Part shown: one piece after another, positions 29,323-35,562 of the stretch
Layout: each line of letters opens with the position of its first letter
Numbering within the stretch: position 1 is the first letter of the stretch
Source of the DNA: Azospirillum sp. TSO22-1
GTDB lineage: Bacteria; Pseudomonadota; Alphaproteobacteria; Azospirillales; Azospirillaceae
Direction: 5' to 3'
Assembly (NCBI RefSeq): GCF_003116015.1
Contig: NZ_LGQZ01000144.1
Coordinates: 1 to 35,562, forward strand
Length of the DNA stretch: 35,562 nt
Made by a program: the position numbers and the translations under genes
The notes under the pieces: generated by a model
The model's database searches: none
What the model saw: the letters and a program-made list of their open reading frames with translations, nothing else
What the model was told of the DNA's origin: nothing

Positions 29323-30351
29323 ATGGGCGTGGTGATCGGCTGGGACATCGGCGGGGCGCATCTCAAGGCGGCGTGGCTCGACGCGGAGGGGCGGGTGCTC
29401 GCCGTCCGGCAGCAGCCGTGCCGCCTGTGGGAGGGGCTCGACCGGCTCGACGAGGCCATGCGCGCCGTCGGCTCCGGCCTGCCGTCGGCCCGCCGCCATT
29501 GCGTCACCATGACCGGCGAGCTGGTCGACCTCTTCCCCGACCGCACGGCGGGCGTGGCGGCGCTGGTCGAGGTGGCGGCGCGGCTGCCGGGCGAGGTGGC
29601 GTTCTGGGCGGGCGAGGCCGGGTTCCTGCCGGCCGGGCGCGCGGTGGACGCGGCGCACGCGGTCGCCTCGGCGAACTGGCTGGCGACGGCGACGCTGGTG
29701 GCGTGGCGGCACCCGGCGGCACTGGTCATCGACATCGGCAGCACCACCACCGACCTGATTCCGGTGATCGAGGGCCGCGTCGCGGCGCGCGGGCGCACCG
29801 ACCGCGCCCGTCTCGCTGCCGGGGAGCTGGTCTACACCGGCCTGACCCGCACACCGGTGATGGCGGTGGCGGATGCGCTGCCCTGGGCCGGCGACCGCGT
29901 GCCGGTGATGGCCGAGCATTTCGCCGCCACCGCCGACGCGCACCGCGTGCTTGGCCAGTTGGACGAGCACGCCGACCAGCATCCGGCCGCCGACGGCCAA
30001 GCCAAGACGATGGAGGCCAGCGCCCGCCGCCTCGGCCGGATGATCGGCGTCGATTGGCACGAGGCCGGCCCGGAGGCGTGGCGCGCTCTCGCCGCCGCGG
30101 TGGTGGAGGCGCAGTTGCAGACGATCACGCGCGCCGCCCTGCAGGTGCTGTCGGCGATGCCTGTGGCGGAGATGCCTGTCGTCGGCGCCGGGGTGGGGCG
30201 GGCCTTGGTGGCGGAGCTGGCGCGCCGGCTCGGCCGCGAGCACCTGGACTTCGCGTCGCTGGTCCCGCCCGCGCCGGGCGCGCCGCCGGAGACCGCGGCC
30301 TGGACCGCCTACTGTGCGCCGGCGGTGGCGGTGGCAGCGCTCGGCCGTTGA
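29323..30351 (+). CDS. MfnF-like protein (H4MPT-linked C1 transfer pathway, ASKHA/hydantoinase-like fold)
   Basis: The 342-residue product belongs to the family long labelled as a probable H4MPT-linked C1 transfer protein, whose archaeal relative MfnF couples the aminomethylfuran part to the phenol of the glutamyl-tyramine part of methanofuran. Seen: the ASKHA-type start VVIGWDIGGAHLKAAWLD, CVTMTGELVDLFPDRTAGV, LVIDIGSTTTDLIPVIEGRV (second phosphate motif), GELVYTGLTRTPVMAVAD, and VVGAGVGRALVAELARRLGRE. Length is as expected. GGGGGAG lies before the ATG. It follows the MfnD-like gene by 13 bases, and its last 43 bases overlap the end of the convergent mfnB-like gene. Confidence 0.84.
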   Translation: MGVVIGWDIGGAHLKAAWLDAEGRVLAVRQQPCRLWEGLDRLDEAMRAVGSGLPSARRHCVTMTGELVDLFPDRTAGVAALVEVAARLPGEVAFWAGEAGFLPAGRAVDAAHAVASANWLATATLVAWRHPAALVIDIGSTTTDLIPVIEGRVAARGRTDRARLAAGELVYTGLTRTPVMAVADALPWAGDRVPVMAEHFAATADAHRVLGQLDEHADQHPAADGQAKTMEASARRLGRMIGVDWHEAGPEAWRALAAAVVEAQLQTITRAALQVLSAMPVAEMPVVGAGVGRALVAELARRLGREHLDFASLVPPAPGAPPETAAWTAYCAPAVAVAALGR

Positions 30352-31031
30352 ACGCCGCACCGGTCGAGCGCGCGGCGCACCGCGGCGAGCGCCCGCGGAT
30401 CGAGCGCGCCGCTTCGTCCGTGCGGTCCGCACAGTGCGCCGCGGAAGCCCAGATAGTCCGGCCGCAGCGCCGCCAGCGCCGGCACGTCGTCGAGGCGCAG
30501 CGAGCCCGCCAGCCCGGTCATCAACCCCAGCGCCCGCGCCTGCGCCAGGAAGGCGGCGAGCGCTGGAAGATCCATGTGACGCAGCAGCGGCCCCGCCGCC
30601 TTGTCGGCGGTGTCGATCATGGCGCCGAGGAACCCGGCCTCGGCCAGCGGCCCCAGCACCGACAGGTCGGGGGCGCGGTCGGCGAACAGCACGGCGACCA
30701 GCCGCGCCGGACGGCCGCGGCGCTCCTTCAGCGCGGCGAGGCAGCCGGGCAGGTCGCCGTCGAACAGGCCGATCTTGACGATGCCGACACCGGTGGCCGC
30801 CGTGTACGCCACCGCTTCGGCCACCCGCGGCGGGTCGAGCGGCAGGTCGCCGATGGTGGCGCTGACCGGCCGCCGGCCGCCGACCGCGGCGACGCAGGCG
30901 CCCAGCACCGCCGAGGGAAGCGCGCCGAGCGCGCCCGCCGCCGGGTTCTTCAGGTCGATGATGTCGGCACCGCCGTCGAGCGCCAGGGCGGCCTCGGCTG
31001 CGCTCATGACGCTGGCCAGCAGGCGGGTCAC
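30309..31031 (-). CDS. (5-formylfuran-3-yl)methyl phosphate synthase, MfnB-like
   Basis: MfnB makes the furan ring of methanofuran from two glyceraldehyde-3-phosphate molecules. The 240-residue product (from GTG) has the family blocks LLASVMSAAEAALALDGGAD, IIDLKNPAAGALGALP with Asp26 and Lys28, PVSATIGDLPLDP, and GVGIVKIGLFDGD with Lys86; these lysines match, with one residue of shift, the catalytic pair I recall as Lys27 and Lys85 in the archaeal enzyme. The end has DYLGFRGALCGPHGRSGALD. I chose the GTG at 31031 because it makes a GTGA overlap with the DUF447-like gene upstream and gives the standard TRLLASV start. The 3' end overlaps the convergent MfnF-like gene by 43 bases. Confidence 0.88.
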   Translation of the reverse strand: MTRLLASVMSAAEAALALDGGADIIDLKNPAAGALGALPSAVLGACVAAVGGRRPVSATIGDLPLDPPRVAEAVAYTAATGVGIVKIGLFDGDLPGCLAALKERRGRPARLVAVLFADRAPDLSVLGPLAEAGFLGAMIDTADKAAGPLLRHMDLPALAAFLAQARALGLMTGLAGSLRLDDVPALAALRPDYLGFRGALCGPHGRSGALDPRALAAVRRALDRCGVQRPSAATATAGAQ

Positions 31032-31603
31032 GCCGCGCTCTCCCGCGTCCGCGCCCGCCACGCGGCGACGTGGTCCTGCAGCCAGCCCCAGGCCTCCAGT
31101 TCCTCGGGGCCGGCGGTCTTGCCCACGGCGACGGCGAGGTGGGCCATCTCCGCGTCCACCCGCTCGGCCGGCAGCATGCGCAGCCGCGACACCAGCACCG
31201 CCGCCTCGACCACGGCCGCCTTGGCGCGGTTGAGGCCGCGGAAGGGGGCGTGCGTCTCCTCGTGCACGATGTCCAGGTGGAAGCGCGGGCGCACCGGGTC
31301 GTCCTCCACCAGCGCCACCGCCGCCTCGGCGTGGGCGAGCGCGGCGTCGAGCACGGCGCCCTCGATGGCGGTGGCGGGGTGCGTCGGCCAGTCGTGCCGG
31401 CCGCAGATGCAGCCGGCGATCACGCGGACGTCGTCGGTGTAGTTGATCACCACGCTGCGCCGGGCCATCAGGTTGTCCAGCGTCCGTGACGGCCGGAACG
31501 GCGCCAGCACCGGCCGCGCCCCGGCGGTGAGCGTCAGCCCCATGGGGGCGACGTGCGGGCGCCCCTCGGCGTCGAGGGTGGTGACCACGGTCTCCTGGAT
31601 CAT
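31028..31603 (-). CDS. DUF447-like flavin-fold protein of the H4MPT island
   Basis: The 191-residue product resembles DUF447 proteins of methanogens and H4MPT-using bacteria. It begins MIQETVVTTLDAEGRPHVAPMG, a flavin-reductase-like split-barrel start, and has LAPFRPSRTLDNLMARRSVV, RFHLDIVHEETHAPFRGLNRAKAAVVEAAVLVSRL and a C-terminal helical part. Proteins of this group have been shown genetically to be needed for the H4MPT pathway in some methylotrophs, but the reaction is not known to me. The ATG overlaps the end of the MfnE-like gene (ATGA at 31600-31603) and its stop overlaps the mfnB-like start. Confidence 0.8.
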   Translation of the reverse strand: MIQETVVTTLDAEGRPHVAPMGLTLTAGARPVLAPFRPSRTLDNLMARRSVVINYTDDVRVIAGCICGRHDWPTHPATAIEGAVLDAALAHAEAAVALVEDDPVRPRFHLDIVHEETHAPFRGLNRAKAAVVEAAVLVSRLRMLPAERVDAEMAHLAVAVGKTAGPEELEAWGWLQDHVAAWRARTRESAA

Positions 31604-32265
31604 ACGGGGGCGAGCCTCCGTGCGCGTTCGCGCGCCAGCCGGCCGGGCAGTTCCACTCTGTCCGCCAGCGCCGCCGCCAGCAGACCGGCGTCGCCGGGGC
31701 CGAGGCAGCAGGCCGTGCAGTCCGGCGGCAGGAAGCGCCGAAAGGCCGGATCGACCAAGTCCCCCGCCATCGCCTCGCCGAGGGGCAAGCCGTCCGGTGG
31801 CCGGGGTGCCGACTTGATCAGCACCAGCCGCCGTGCCCGCAGGCGCCCGGCCAGCCAGGCGGACAGGCTGTCGGAGGTGACCTCCCAGCTCGCCGGCACC
31901 TCCGGCGCGCCGAGCGTCAGCGGCACCGGCATCCACACCGGGACGCGCCCCTCCAGACGGCGCGCCGTCAGGTCGGCCAGCGAGGCGGCCGGCGCCAGTC
32001 TCTCGGCCAGCGCGCACAGCGCCCGCCCGTACTGTTCCATGGCCAGCAGCGCCAGATGGTGCGCCGTGCCGTCGTCGAAGCCGAGGCTCGCCTGCGCATC
32101 GCGCACCGCGTCGGCGAACGGGCCGCCGCCGGGCACCAGCACGACGCGGCCAGCGCCCCCGGCCAGCGCGGCGAGCCAGCCGCGCAACAGGTCCGGCGTC
32201 CCGGCCACGCTGCCGCCGATCTTGACGACCCAGAGATCCTGCGCCGGAGCCGTCATGCCGGTCAC
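31600..32265 (-). CDS. Amino acid kinase family protein, MfnE-like (aminomethylfuran phosphate kinase)
   Basis: The 221-residue product is a small member of the amino acid kinase fold: LWVVKIGGSVAGTPDL at the N terminus (Lys and GGS loop), RVVLVPGGGPFADAVRDAQ, and SDSLSAWLAGRLRARRLVLIKSA near residue 130-155. In archaea MfnE phosphorylates aminomethylfuran phosphate to the diphosphate used by MfnF; the MfnB, MfnD and MfnF-like neighbours support that role. The GTG at 32265 makes a GTGA overlap with folB; an ATG at 32256 is also possible and would shorten the protein by three residues. Two Cys in DCTACCLGPGDAG lie near the C terminus. Confidence 0.82.
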   Translation of the reverse strand: MTGMTAPAQDLWVVKIGGSVAGTPDLLRGWLAALAGGAGRVVLVPGGGPFADAVRDAQASLGFDDGTAHHLALLAMEQYGRALCALAERLAPAASLADLTARRLEGRVPVWMPVPLTLGAPEVPASWEVTSDSLSAWLAGRLRARRLVLIKSAPRPPDGLPLGEAMAGDLVDPAFRRFLPPDCTACCLGPGDAGLLAAALADRVELPGRLARERARRLAPV

Positions 32266-32687
32266 AGGTCGGGCTGGTGGCGTTCGATCTCGACGCCGAC
32301 GCCGTCGGTTTCCGGGAACACGTCCAGCTTCTCGACGGTCAGGCGCACGGTGCGCACGCGGGAATCGACCAGGCAGAGTTCGGCGATGCCGTCGGCGAAG
32401 GTCTCCACCAAGTTGATGTGGCCGCGCGCCGCCAGCGCCTTGATGCCGTCGACGATCACGTCGTAGGAGACGACGTTGTCGATGTTGTCGTCGAAGGGCG
32501 TGACGCCCTGCACCACGTCCATCGCGACGTTCACGCGGACGCGCTGCGGCGCCTGCTTCTCATAATCGTAGACGCCGATACGGACCATCAGCATCAGGTC
32601 CTTGATGTGGATGCGGTAGGTCTTGGGGACGGGCCGGGTCCTGGAACGCGAGGCCAGCCCGGTCGCGAGCGCGAGAGGCAGCTCCAT
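32262..32687 (-). CDS. folB: Dihydroneopterin aldolase-like protein
   Basis: The 141-residue product is of the FolB/DHNA family, which cleaves dihydroneopterin to 6-hydroxymethyl-dihydropterin. Seen: YRIHIKDLMLMVRIGVYDYEKQAPQRVRVNV near the N terminus, with the usual Gly-Val-x-x-x-Glu pattern; SYDVIVDGIKALAARGHINLVETFADGIAELCL with the active-site Glu; and VRLTVEKLDVFPETDGVGVEIER with the Lys. About 20 extra residues precede the domain. Among H4MPT genes it may feed methanopterin as well as folate; the substrate is inferred. The ATG at 32687 has GGAG about 9-10 bases upstream. An operator-like tandem lies 51-75 bases upstream. It heads the minus-strand operon with the MfnE-, DUF447- and MfnB-like genes. 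Confidence 0.85.
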   Translation of the reverse strand: MELPLALATGLASRSRTRPVPKTYRIHIKDLMLMVRIGVYDYEKQAPQRVRVNVAMDVVQGVTPFDDNIDNVVSYDVIVDGIKALAARGHINLVETFADGIAELCLVDSRVRTVRLTVEKLDVFPETDGVGVEIERHQPDL

Positions 32688-32737
32688 CGGACGGAGACTC
32701 CAAAAGTCAGTATAGAAATGTCCCGCTGCGGACTGAA

Positions 32738-32762
32738 AAAGTCCAGTCGTACCAAAGTCTAA
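32738..32762 (-). promoter_or_regulatory. Tandem operator-like boxes upstream of folB
   Basis: On the minus strand TTAGACTTTGGTACGA (32762-32747) is followed by a second GACTTT (32743-32738) exactly 16 bases after the first. The pattern ACTTTGGT matches the pqqA-side box, and the 16-base repeat spacing is also the same. The position, 51-75 bases before the folB ATG, fits a promoter-proximal activator site. The divergent gene at 32850 is 88 bases away on the other side. Confidence 0.5.
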
Positions 32763-32849
32763 CGTTCCCGCATTGCGGGTCGGGTCTAGTATTGCTGGAA
32801 AACCCATACCCCCAATGCGCGGGTGCGGAAAAGTCGATCGGGAGGCGGC

Positions 32850-33530
32850 ATGATCGGAACCAGGGTAAGGCGCGGGCTGGCCGTGGCGGTCGTCGCCGGG
32901 ATGGCGGCGACCGGGGCGCTGGCCGCGGCGAACGAGCTGACGCCGGCGCAGACGCTGCTGTTCGACACCGACCAGCTGAAGAACCTGCCGCAGGCCTCCA
33001 TCGTGCGCTACCGCTTCCACAAGGACGGCGCGCTGGAGCCGGGCTTCGACGACGCGGCCGAGCTGACGGTCGGCGCGCTCGGGCCGGACGGGCGCCGCGA
33101 CCTCGACGTCCGCTTCCTGACGCCGCCGCGCGGCCTCGACTTCGAGCCCTTCAAGCAGTTCCGCGGCAACCCGCTGGTGATGCTGTTCCTGGAGCGCGAC
33201 GTGCGCGAGATGAAGCGGCTGACCGGCGGCTCCGACCTCTACTTCCGCAACCGCATCCGCCACGCGCTGGCCCGTCCGGACACCGAGGTGCGGCCGGTCA
33301 CCGTCGATTGGCAGGGAAACAAGGTGCCCGCCACCGAGGTCGTCATTCATCCCTATGTGGCGGACGAGCTGATCGAGCGCTACCGCAAGTTCGAGCACAA
33401 GGAATACCGCATCATCGTGTCGGAGGCGGTGCCGGGCATGCTCTACGCCGCCCGCGCGATGACGCCGGCCGCCGACGGCGGCCCGCCGCTGACCGACGAC
33501 CGGATGATCCTGGAAGGGGCTGCGCCATGA
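32850..33530 (+). CDS. Secreted protein of unknown function near quinoprotein genes
   Basis: I do not recognise this 226-residue protein. It has a signal peptide (RGLAVAVVAGMAATGALAAA) and a mature part without Cys. Features are VRYRFHKDGALEPGFDDAAELTV, LTPPRGLDFEPFKQFRGNPLVMLFLERDVREM, a predicted beta-rich middle, and EYRIIVSEAVPGMLYAARAMTP. The ATG at 32850 has GGGAGGCGGC just upstream; an in-frame GTG at 32823 would put the ribosome site inside the gene. It overlaps the next gene by 4 bases (ATGA). With that gene and the SoxYZ-like and metallo-hydrolase genes it forms a periplasmic set that probably serves a PQQ dehydrogenase; the role is inference. Confidence 0.75.
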   Translation: MIGTRVRRGLAVAVVAGMAATGALAAANELTPAQTLLFDTDQLKNLPQASIVRYRFHKDGALEPGFDDAAELTVGALGPDGRRDLDVRFLTPPRGLDFEPFKQFRGNPLVMLFLERDVREMKRLTGGSDLYFRNRIRHALARPDTEVRPVTVDWQGNKVPATEVVIHPYVADELIERYRKFEHKEYRIIVSEAVPGMLYAARAMTPAADGGPPLTDDRMILEGAAP

Positions 33531-33862
33531 AGACCGTCGAACTGATCTTCGCCGCCACCATGGCGCTGTCGCCCACACCGGCCCCGGCCGACGACTACCC
33601 GACGGCGACGCGTGCCGAGTACGTGTTTGCCTGCATGGCCAGCAACGGCCAGACGCCGGAGGTGCTGCGCAAGTGCGCTTGCAGCATCGACGCCATCGCC
33701 GAGCGGGTCCCCTACGCCTCCTACGAGAAGGTGGAGACCATCCTGGCGATGCAGCAGATTCCCGGTGGCCGCGCCGCGTACTTCAAAGAGGCGGCCTGGG
33801 CGAAGGAACTGCTGGAGGAACTGCGCCGGGCGCAGGCCGAGGCGAACCTGAAGTGCTTCTGA
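33527..33862 (+). CDS. Small secreted four-Cys protein of unknown function
   Basis: I do not recognise this 111-residue protein. It has a short signal peptide (MKTVELIFAATMALSPTPAPA) and a helical mature part with four Cys: EYVFACMASNG, VLRKCACSIDAIAE and ANLKCF at the very end, enough for two disulfides. The CxC is not a haem motif (no CxxCH). The pattern resembles small helical periplasmic Cys proteins. It is coupled to the gene upstream by an ATGA overlap (33527-33530). Its stop and the stop of the convergent SoxYZ-like gene sit symmetrically in the palindrome TGAGGTCACCTCA (33860-33872). Confidence 0.72.
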   Translation: MKTVELIFAATMALSPTPAPADDYPTATRAEYVFACMASNGQTPEVLRKCACSIDAIAERVPYASYEKVETILAMQQIPGGRAAYFKEAAWAKELLEELRRAQAEANLKCF

Positions 33863-33869
33863 GGTCACC

Positions 33870-34691
33870 TCACCCGTTCGACGCCCCAATCGTCCATCGC
33901 CCGGCGTACGTCGTACCCTTGGTGTCCACCGCGCGCACTTCCAGCACGCCCGGTTCGAGCGGCGTGAAGGTGAAGTGGATGCTCGGATCCTCGCTGATCG
34001 AGATGTCGCCGGTCAGGCCCAGCACCGGGCGGCCGTTGTACGTCACATCGAGAGTCGTGATGTAGTGCGGCGGGATGTAGGTGCGCGACACCTGGTCGAA
34101 CTGCAGGCCGGAGTTGTTCGGGTGGCTGATCAGCAGTTGCAGCCGCGCCGGCTCGCCCACCCGCACCTCCTCCACGCCGTTCAGCTTCATCCGGCCGAGC
34201 CGCGCCAGCGCCGCCACCTGGTCCTTGCCGGCCGGGGCCGAACAGCCGCCGGCCGCCTTGACGAAGCGCTCGCTCATCAGCAGGCGGCCGTCGTTGGTCT
34301 CGGCCACCACGCGGACCGGTGTGTACTCGTTGATGCGGATCCGCGTGGCGATGACCGGCGCCGCACCGTCGGCCGGGAAGGTGAAGACGCCGGCCGACGG
34401 CGCCGGGTTGTTGTCGATGATCAGACGGATCTCCCGGATGCCGTCCGGGCCGCTCTGCGGCGCTCTGGTGGAGAAGGACACCGGGACGATCGCCGCGTCC
34501 TCGGCGCGCGTCGGCGTCTCCAGCACCAGCCGGTCGCCGGCCGGCGCGATCGGCCGGTCGCCGTACAGTTGTTCGCGGATGTAGTCCCAGCGCGAGTCGT
34601 CCGCTATGGCCGGCGCCACGGCCGGCGCGGCGGCCAGAAGGGCGGCCAGAAGGGCGGAGGCGGCGAGGCACGGCGGGGCAGGGCGGAGCAT
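33870..34691 (-). CDS. Quinoprotein dehydrogenase-associated SoxYZ-like carrier protein
   Basis: The product (273 residues from the chosen ATG) has a signal peptide (CLAASALLAALLAAAPAVAPA) and two fused domains. The first is SoxY-like, ending in the swinging-arm-like motif FVKAAGGCSAPAG with one Cys, and the second (about residues 165-270) is SoxZ-like, an immunoglobulin-type fold with HPNNSGLQFDQVSRTYIPPHYI. This is the fused SoxYZ-related family found beside PQQ dehydrogenases and linked metallo-hydrolases. A thiol carrier role in the periplasm is inferred from SoxYZ. I prefer the ATG at 34691 (GGGAG eight bases before it, signal peptide directly after) over one at 34706. It is 5 bases downstream of the metallo-hydrolase gene. 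Confidence 0.87.
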   Translation of the reverse strand: MLRPAPPCLAASALLAALLAAAPAVAPAIADDSRWDYIREQLYGDRPIAPAGDRLVLETPTRAEDAAIVPVSFSTRAPQSGPDGIREIRLIIDNNPAPSAGVFTFPADGAAPVIATRIRINEYTPVRVVAETNDGRLLMSERFVKAAGGCSAPAGKDQVAALARLGRMKLNGVEEVRVGEPARLQLLISHPNNSGLQFDQVSRTYIPPHYITTLDVTYNGRPVLGLTGDISISEDPSIHFTFTPLEPGVLEVRAVDTKGTTYAGRWTIGASNG

Positions 34692-34696
34692 GGGTG

Positions 34697-35562
34697 TCAC
34701 TCCCATTCCAGTTCGGTGAAGGTGGCGGCGACGTTGCGCCGGTGGTAGTCGTCGAAGAGCGTCCAGCGCCCGCGCTCGGCGGCGCCGGCTTGATCCATGG
34801 CCTGCTCGATGGTGGCATGCCGGCGTTGCAGGGCGCGGATGTCCTCGACGAGGGTCGCCAGGTAGCGCCGCAGATCGGCCAGCGCGCCCGGCCAGTCGGT
34901 CACGACCGGCCCATGGCCGGGGACGACCCGCACTGCGCGCACCGCTGCCAGCCGGTCAAGCGCGGCGAGCCAGCCCCTGGCGCTGCCGTCGATGGCCGGC
35001 ACGCGCTCGACGAACAGCAGGTCGCCGGTCCACAGCGTGCTGGTGGTGGCGTCGAAGACGGTCAGGTCGTTGTCGGTGTGCGCCGTCGGATGGGCCTGCA
35101 GCGTCAGCACCCGGCCGCCCAGGTCGATGTCGCGCCGGTCGGCGACGGTGGCGGTGGGCGGCACCAGCTCGGTGCCCGTGGCACCCTCGCCGAGGTCGCG
35201 TCGCGCCGCCTCCAGGTAATGCGGGCCGCGGCGCGCCAGGGCGTTCGGCAGCGCCTTGTGGCCGATGAACTCCGGCGCGTCCGCGCGGAAGGCGGCGTTC
35301 CCGAGGATGTGGTCGGGGTGCACGTGCGTGTTGATGACGTAACGGACCGGAAGCGGCGTGGCCGCGGCGACCGCAGCGCGCAGGCGGTGGCCGACGGCGG
35401 CGCTGCCGCCGGTGTCGATCACCGCCACCGCGTCGCGCCCGACGACGAAGCCGATGTTGGCGATGGCGCCGAGGTTGTCCGGCCCGCTCTCTGCGTGCAC
35501 GCCCCGGTGCACATAGACGCCCTCGGCCACCGCGGCGACGGCCAGCGGCGGGGGCTGCGCCC
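34697..35562 (-). CDS. Quinoprotein relay system zinc metallohydrolase (metallo-beta-lactamase fold), 5' end outside the window
   Basis: This metallo-beta-lactamase-fold protein has VIDTGGSAAVG, the metal motif INTHVHPDHILGN (His-x-His-x-Asp-His), AHPTAHTDNDLTVFD with the next His, LWTGDLLF with the bridging Asp, and VPGHGPVV with the last His. It belongs to the SoxH-related proteins linked to PQQ dehydrogenases; the SoxYZ-like carrier gene is directly downstream. The reading frame stays open to the window edge, and the residues before the first in-window GTG (35530) read AQPPPLAVAA, which looks like the junction of a signal peptide, so the real start is probably to the right of base 35562. 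It is not PqqB: the length, context and sequence fit the relay family instead. Confidence 0.88.
   Translation of the reverse strand, partial: AQPPPLAVAAVAEGVYVHRGVHAESGPDNLGAIANIGFVVGRDAVAVIDTGGSAAVGHRLRAAVAAATPLPVRYVINTHVHPDHILGNAAFRADAPEFIGHKALPNALARRGPHYLEAARRDLGEGATGTELVPPTATVADRRDIDLGGRVLTLQAHPTAHTDNDLTVFDATTSTLWTGDLLFVERVPAIDGSARGWLAALDRLAAVRAVRVVPGHGPVVTDWPGALADLRRYLATLVEDIRALQRRHATIEQAMDQAGAAERGRWTLFDDYHRRNVAATFTELEWE

Noticed and set aside
33860..33872. Palindrome TGAGGTCACCTCA as a terminator or operator
   Set aside because: A one-base loop cannot form a hairpin; the symmetry is mostly explained by the two convergent TGA stop codons.
34697..35562. The metallo-beta-lactamase-fold gene as the missing pqqB
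   Set aside because: Sequence order of the metal motifs, the signal peptide-like start and the SoxYZ-like neighbour fit the quinoprotein relay family, not PqqB.
1..35562. CRISPR arrays, tRNA/rRNA genes, insertion sequences or prophage genes
   Set aside because: No array of short spaced repeats, no transposase or integrase and no tRNA-like or rRNA sequence was seen; gene density and strand runs are those of a chromosomal metabolic island.

Overview
This is a very GC-rich, densely packed bacterial window, with most gene junctions being 4-base ATGA/GTGA overlaps. It is devoted almost entirely to one-carbon oxidation: the tetrahydromethanopterin (H4MPT)/methylofuran formaldehyde-oxidation pathway, an NAD-linked formate dehydrogenase, and PQQ/quinoprotein functions with their regulators. 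The gene families, the NuoE-NuoF fused formate dehydrogenase subunit, the FhcABCD complex and the NosP/NahK/AgmR-like regulators suggest a facultatively methylotrophic proteobacterium. I favour an alphaproteobacterium (Rhodospirillales- or Methylobacterium-like), but the genus cannot be fixed from sequence alone. There are no rRNA, tRNA, insertion sequence, phage or CRISPR features.

Layout. (1) 1-6859, minus strand: beta-RFAP synthase, mtdB, an ATP-grasp protein, mch, then a fused NuoE/NuoF-type formate dehydrogenase subunit and the start of the catalytic subunit, which leaves the window at base 1. (2) 7007-11987, plus strand: a pterin carbinolamine dehydratase-like gene followed by fhcB-fhcA-fhcD-fhcC. 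(3) 12064-15848, plus strand: the four-gene ABC system associated with PQQ-dependent alcohol dehydrogenases, followed by a small secreted repeat protein. (4) 16338-18957: a dihydropteroate synthase-related gene, a small Cys protein behind a good sigma-54 promoter match, and pqqC. (5) 19040-24636, minus strand: pqqA (26 codons plus stop), a LuxR-type response regulator, a secreted protein, a hybrid sensor kinase and a FIST-domain (NosP-like) sensor. (6) 25006-27461, plus strand: a RimK-like ligase, a CitG/MdcB-like protein and fae. (7) 27635-32687: a HisA-like protein, MfnD-, MfnF-, MfnB- and MfnE-like methanofuran biosynthesis proteins, a DUF447-like protein and dihydroneopterin aldolase. (8) 32850-35562: two secreted proteins of unknown function, a SoxYZ-like carrier and a metallo-beta-lactamase-fold quinoprotein relay protein cut by the right edge.

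How it works together. Formaldehyde made in the periplasm by a PQQ dehydrogenase (not in the window) would be condensed with H4MPT by Fae, oxidised by MtdB, converted by Mch, and released as formate by FhcABCD on methylofuran. Formate is then oxidised to CO2 with NAD reduction by the formate dehydrogenase. The other genes make the two cofactors (H4MPT and methylofuran) and PQQ, or sense and regulate.

The most interesting non-coding signal is a near-palindromic box, TTGTACTTTAGTCCAA and variants sharing the core ACTTT(A/G)G. It lies in front of the fhc operon, fae, pqqA, folB and the FIST/RimK divergent region, and tandem copies are 15-16 bases apart at three of these places. It looks like the operator of a local methylotrophy regulon, and the response regulator encoded at 19249-19962 is an obvious candidate reader. 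Other points worth attention are a structured leader before fae, a terminator built into the end of a convergent gene, a divergent pair whose start codons share a CATG, and a CitG-like protein that could be a missing H4MPT ribosyltransferase.
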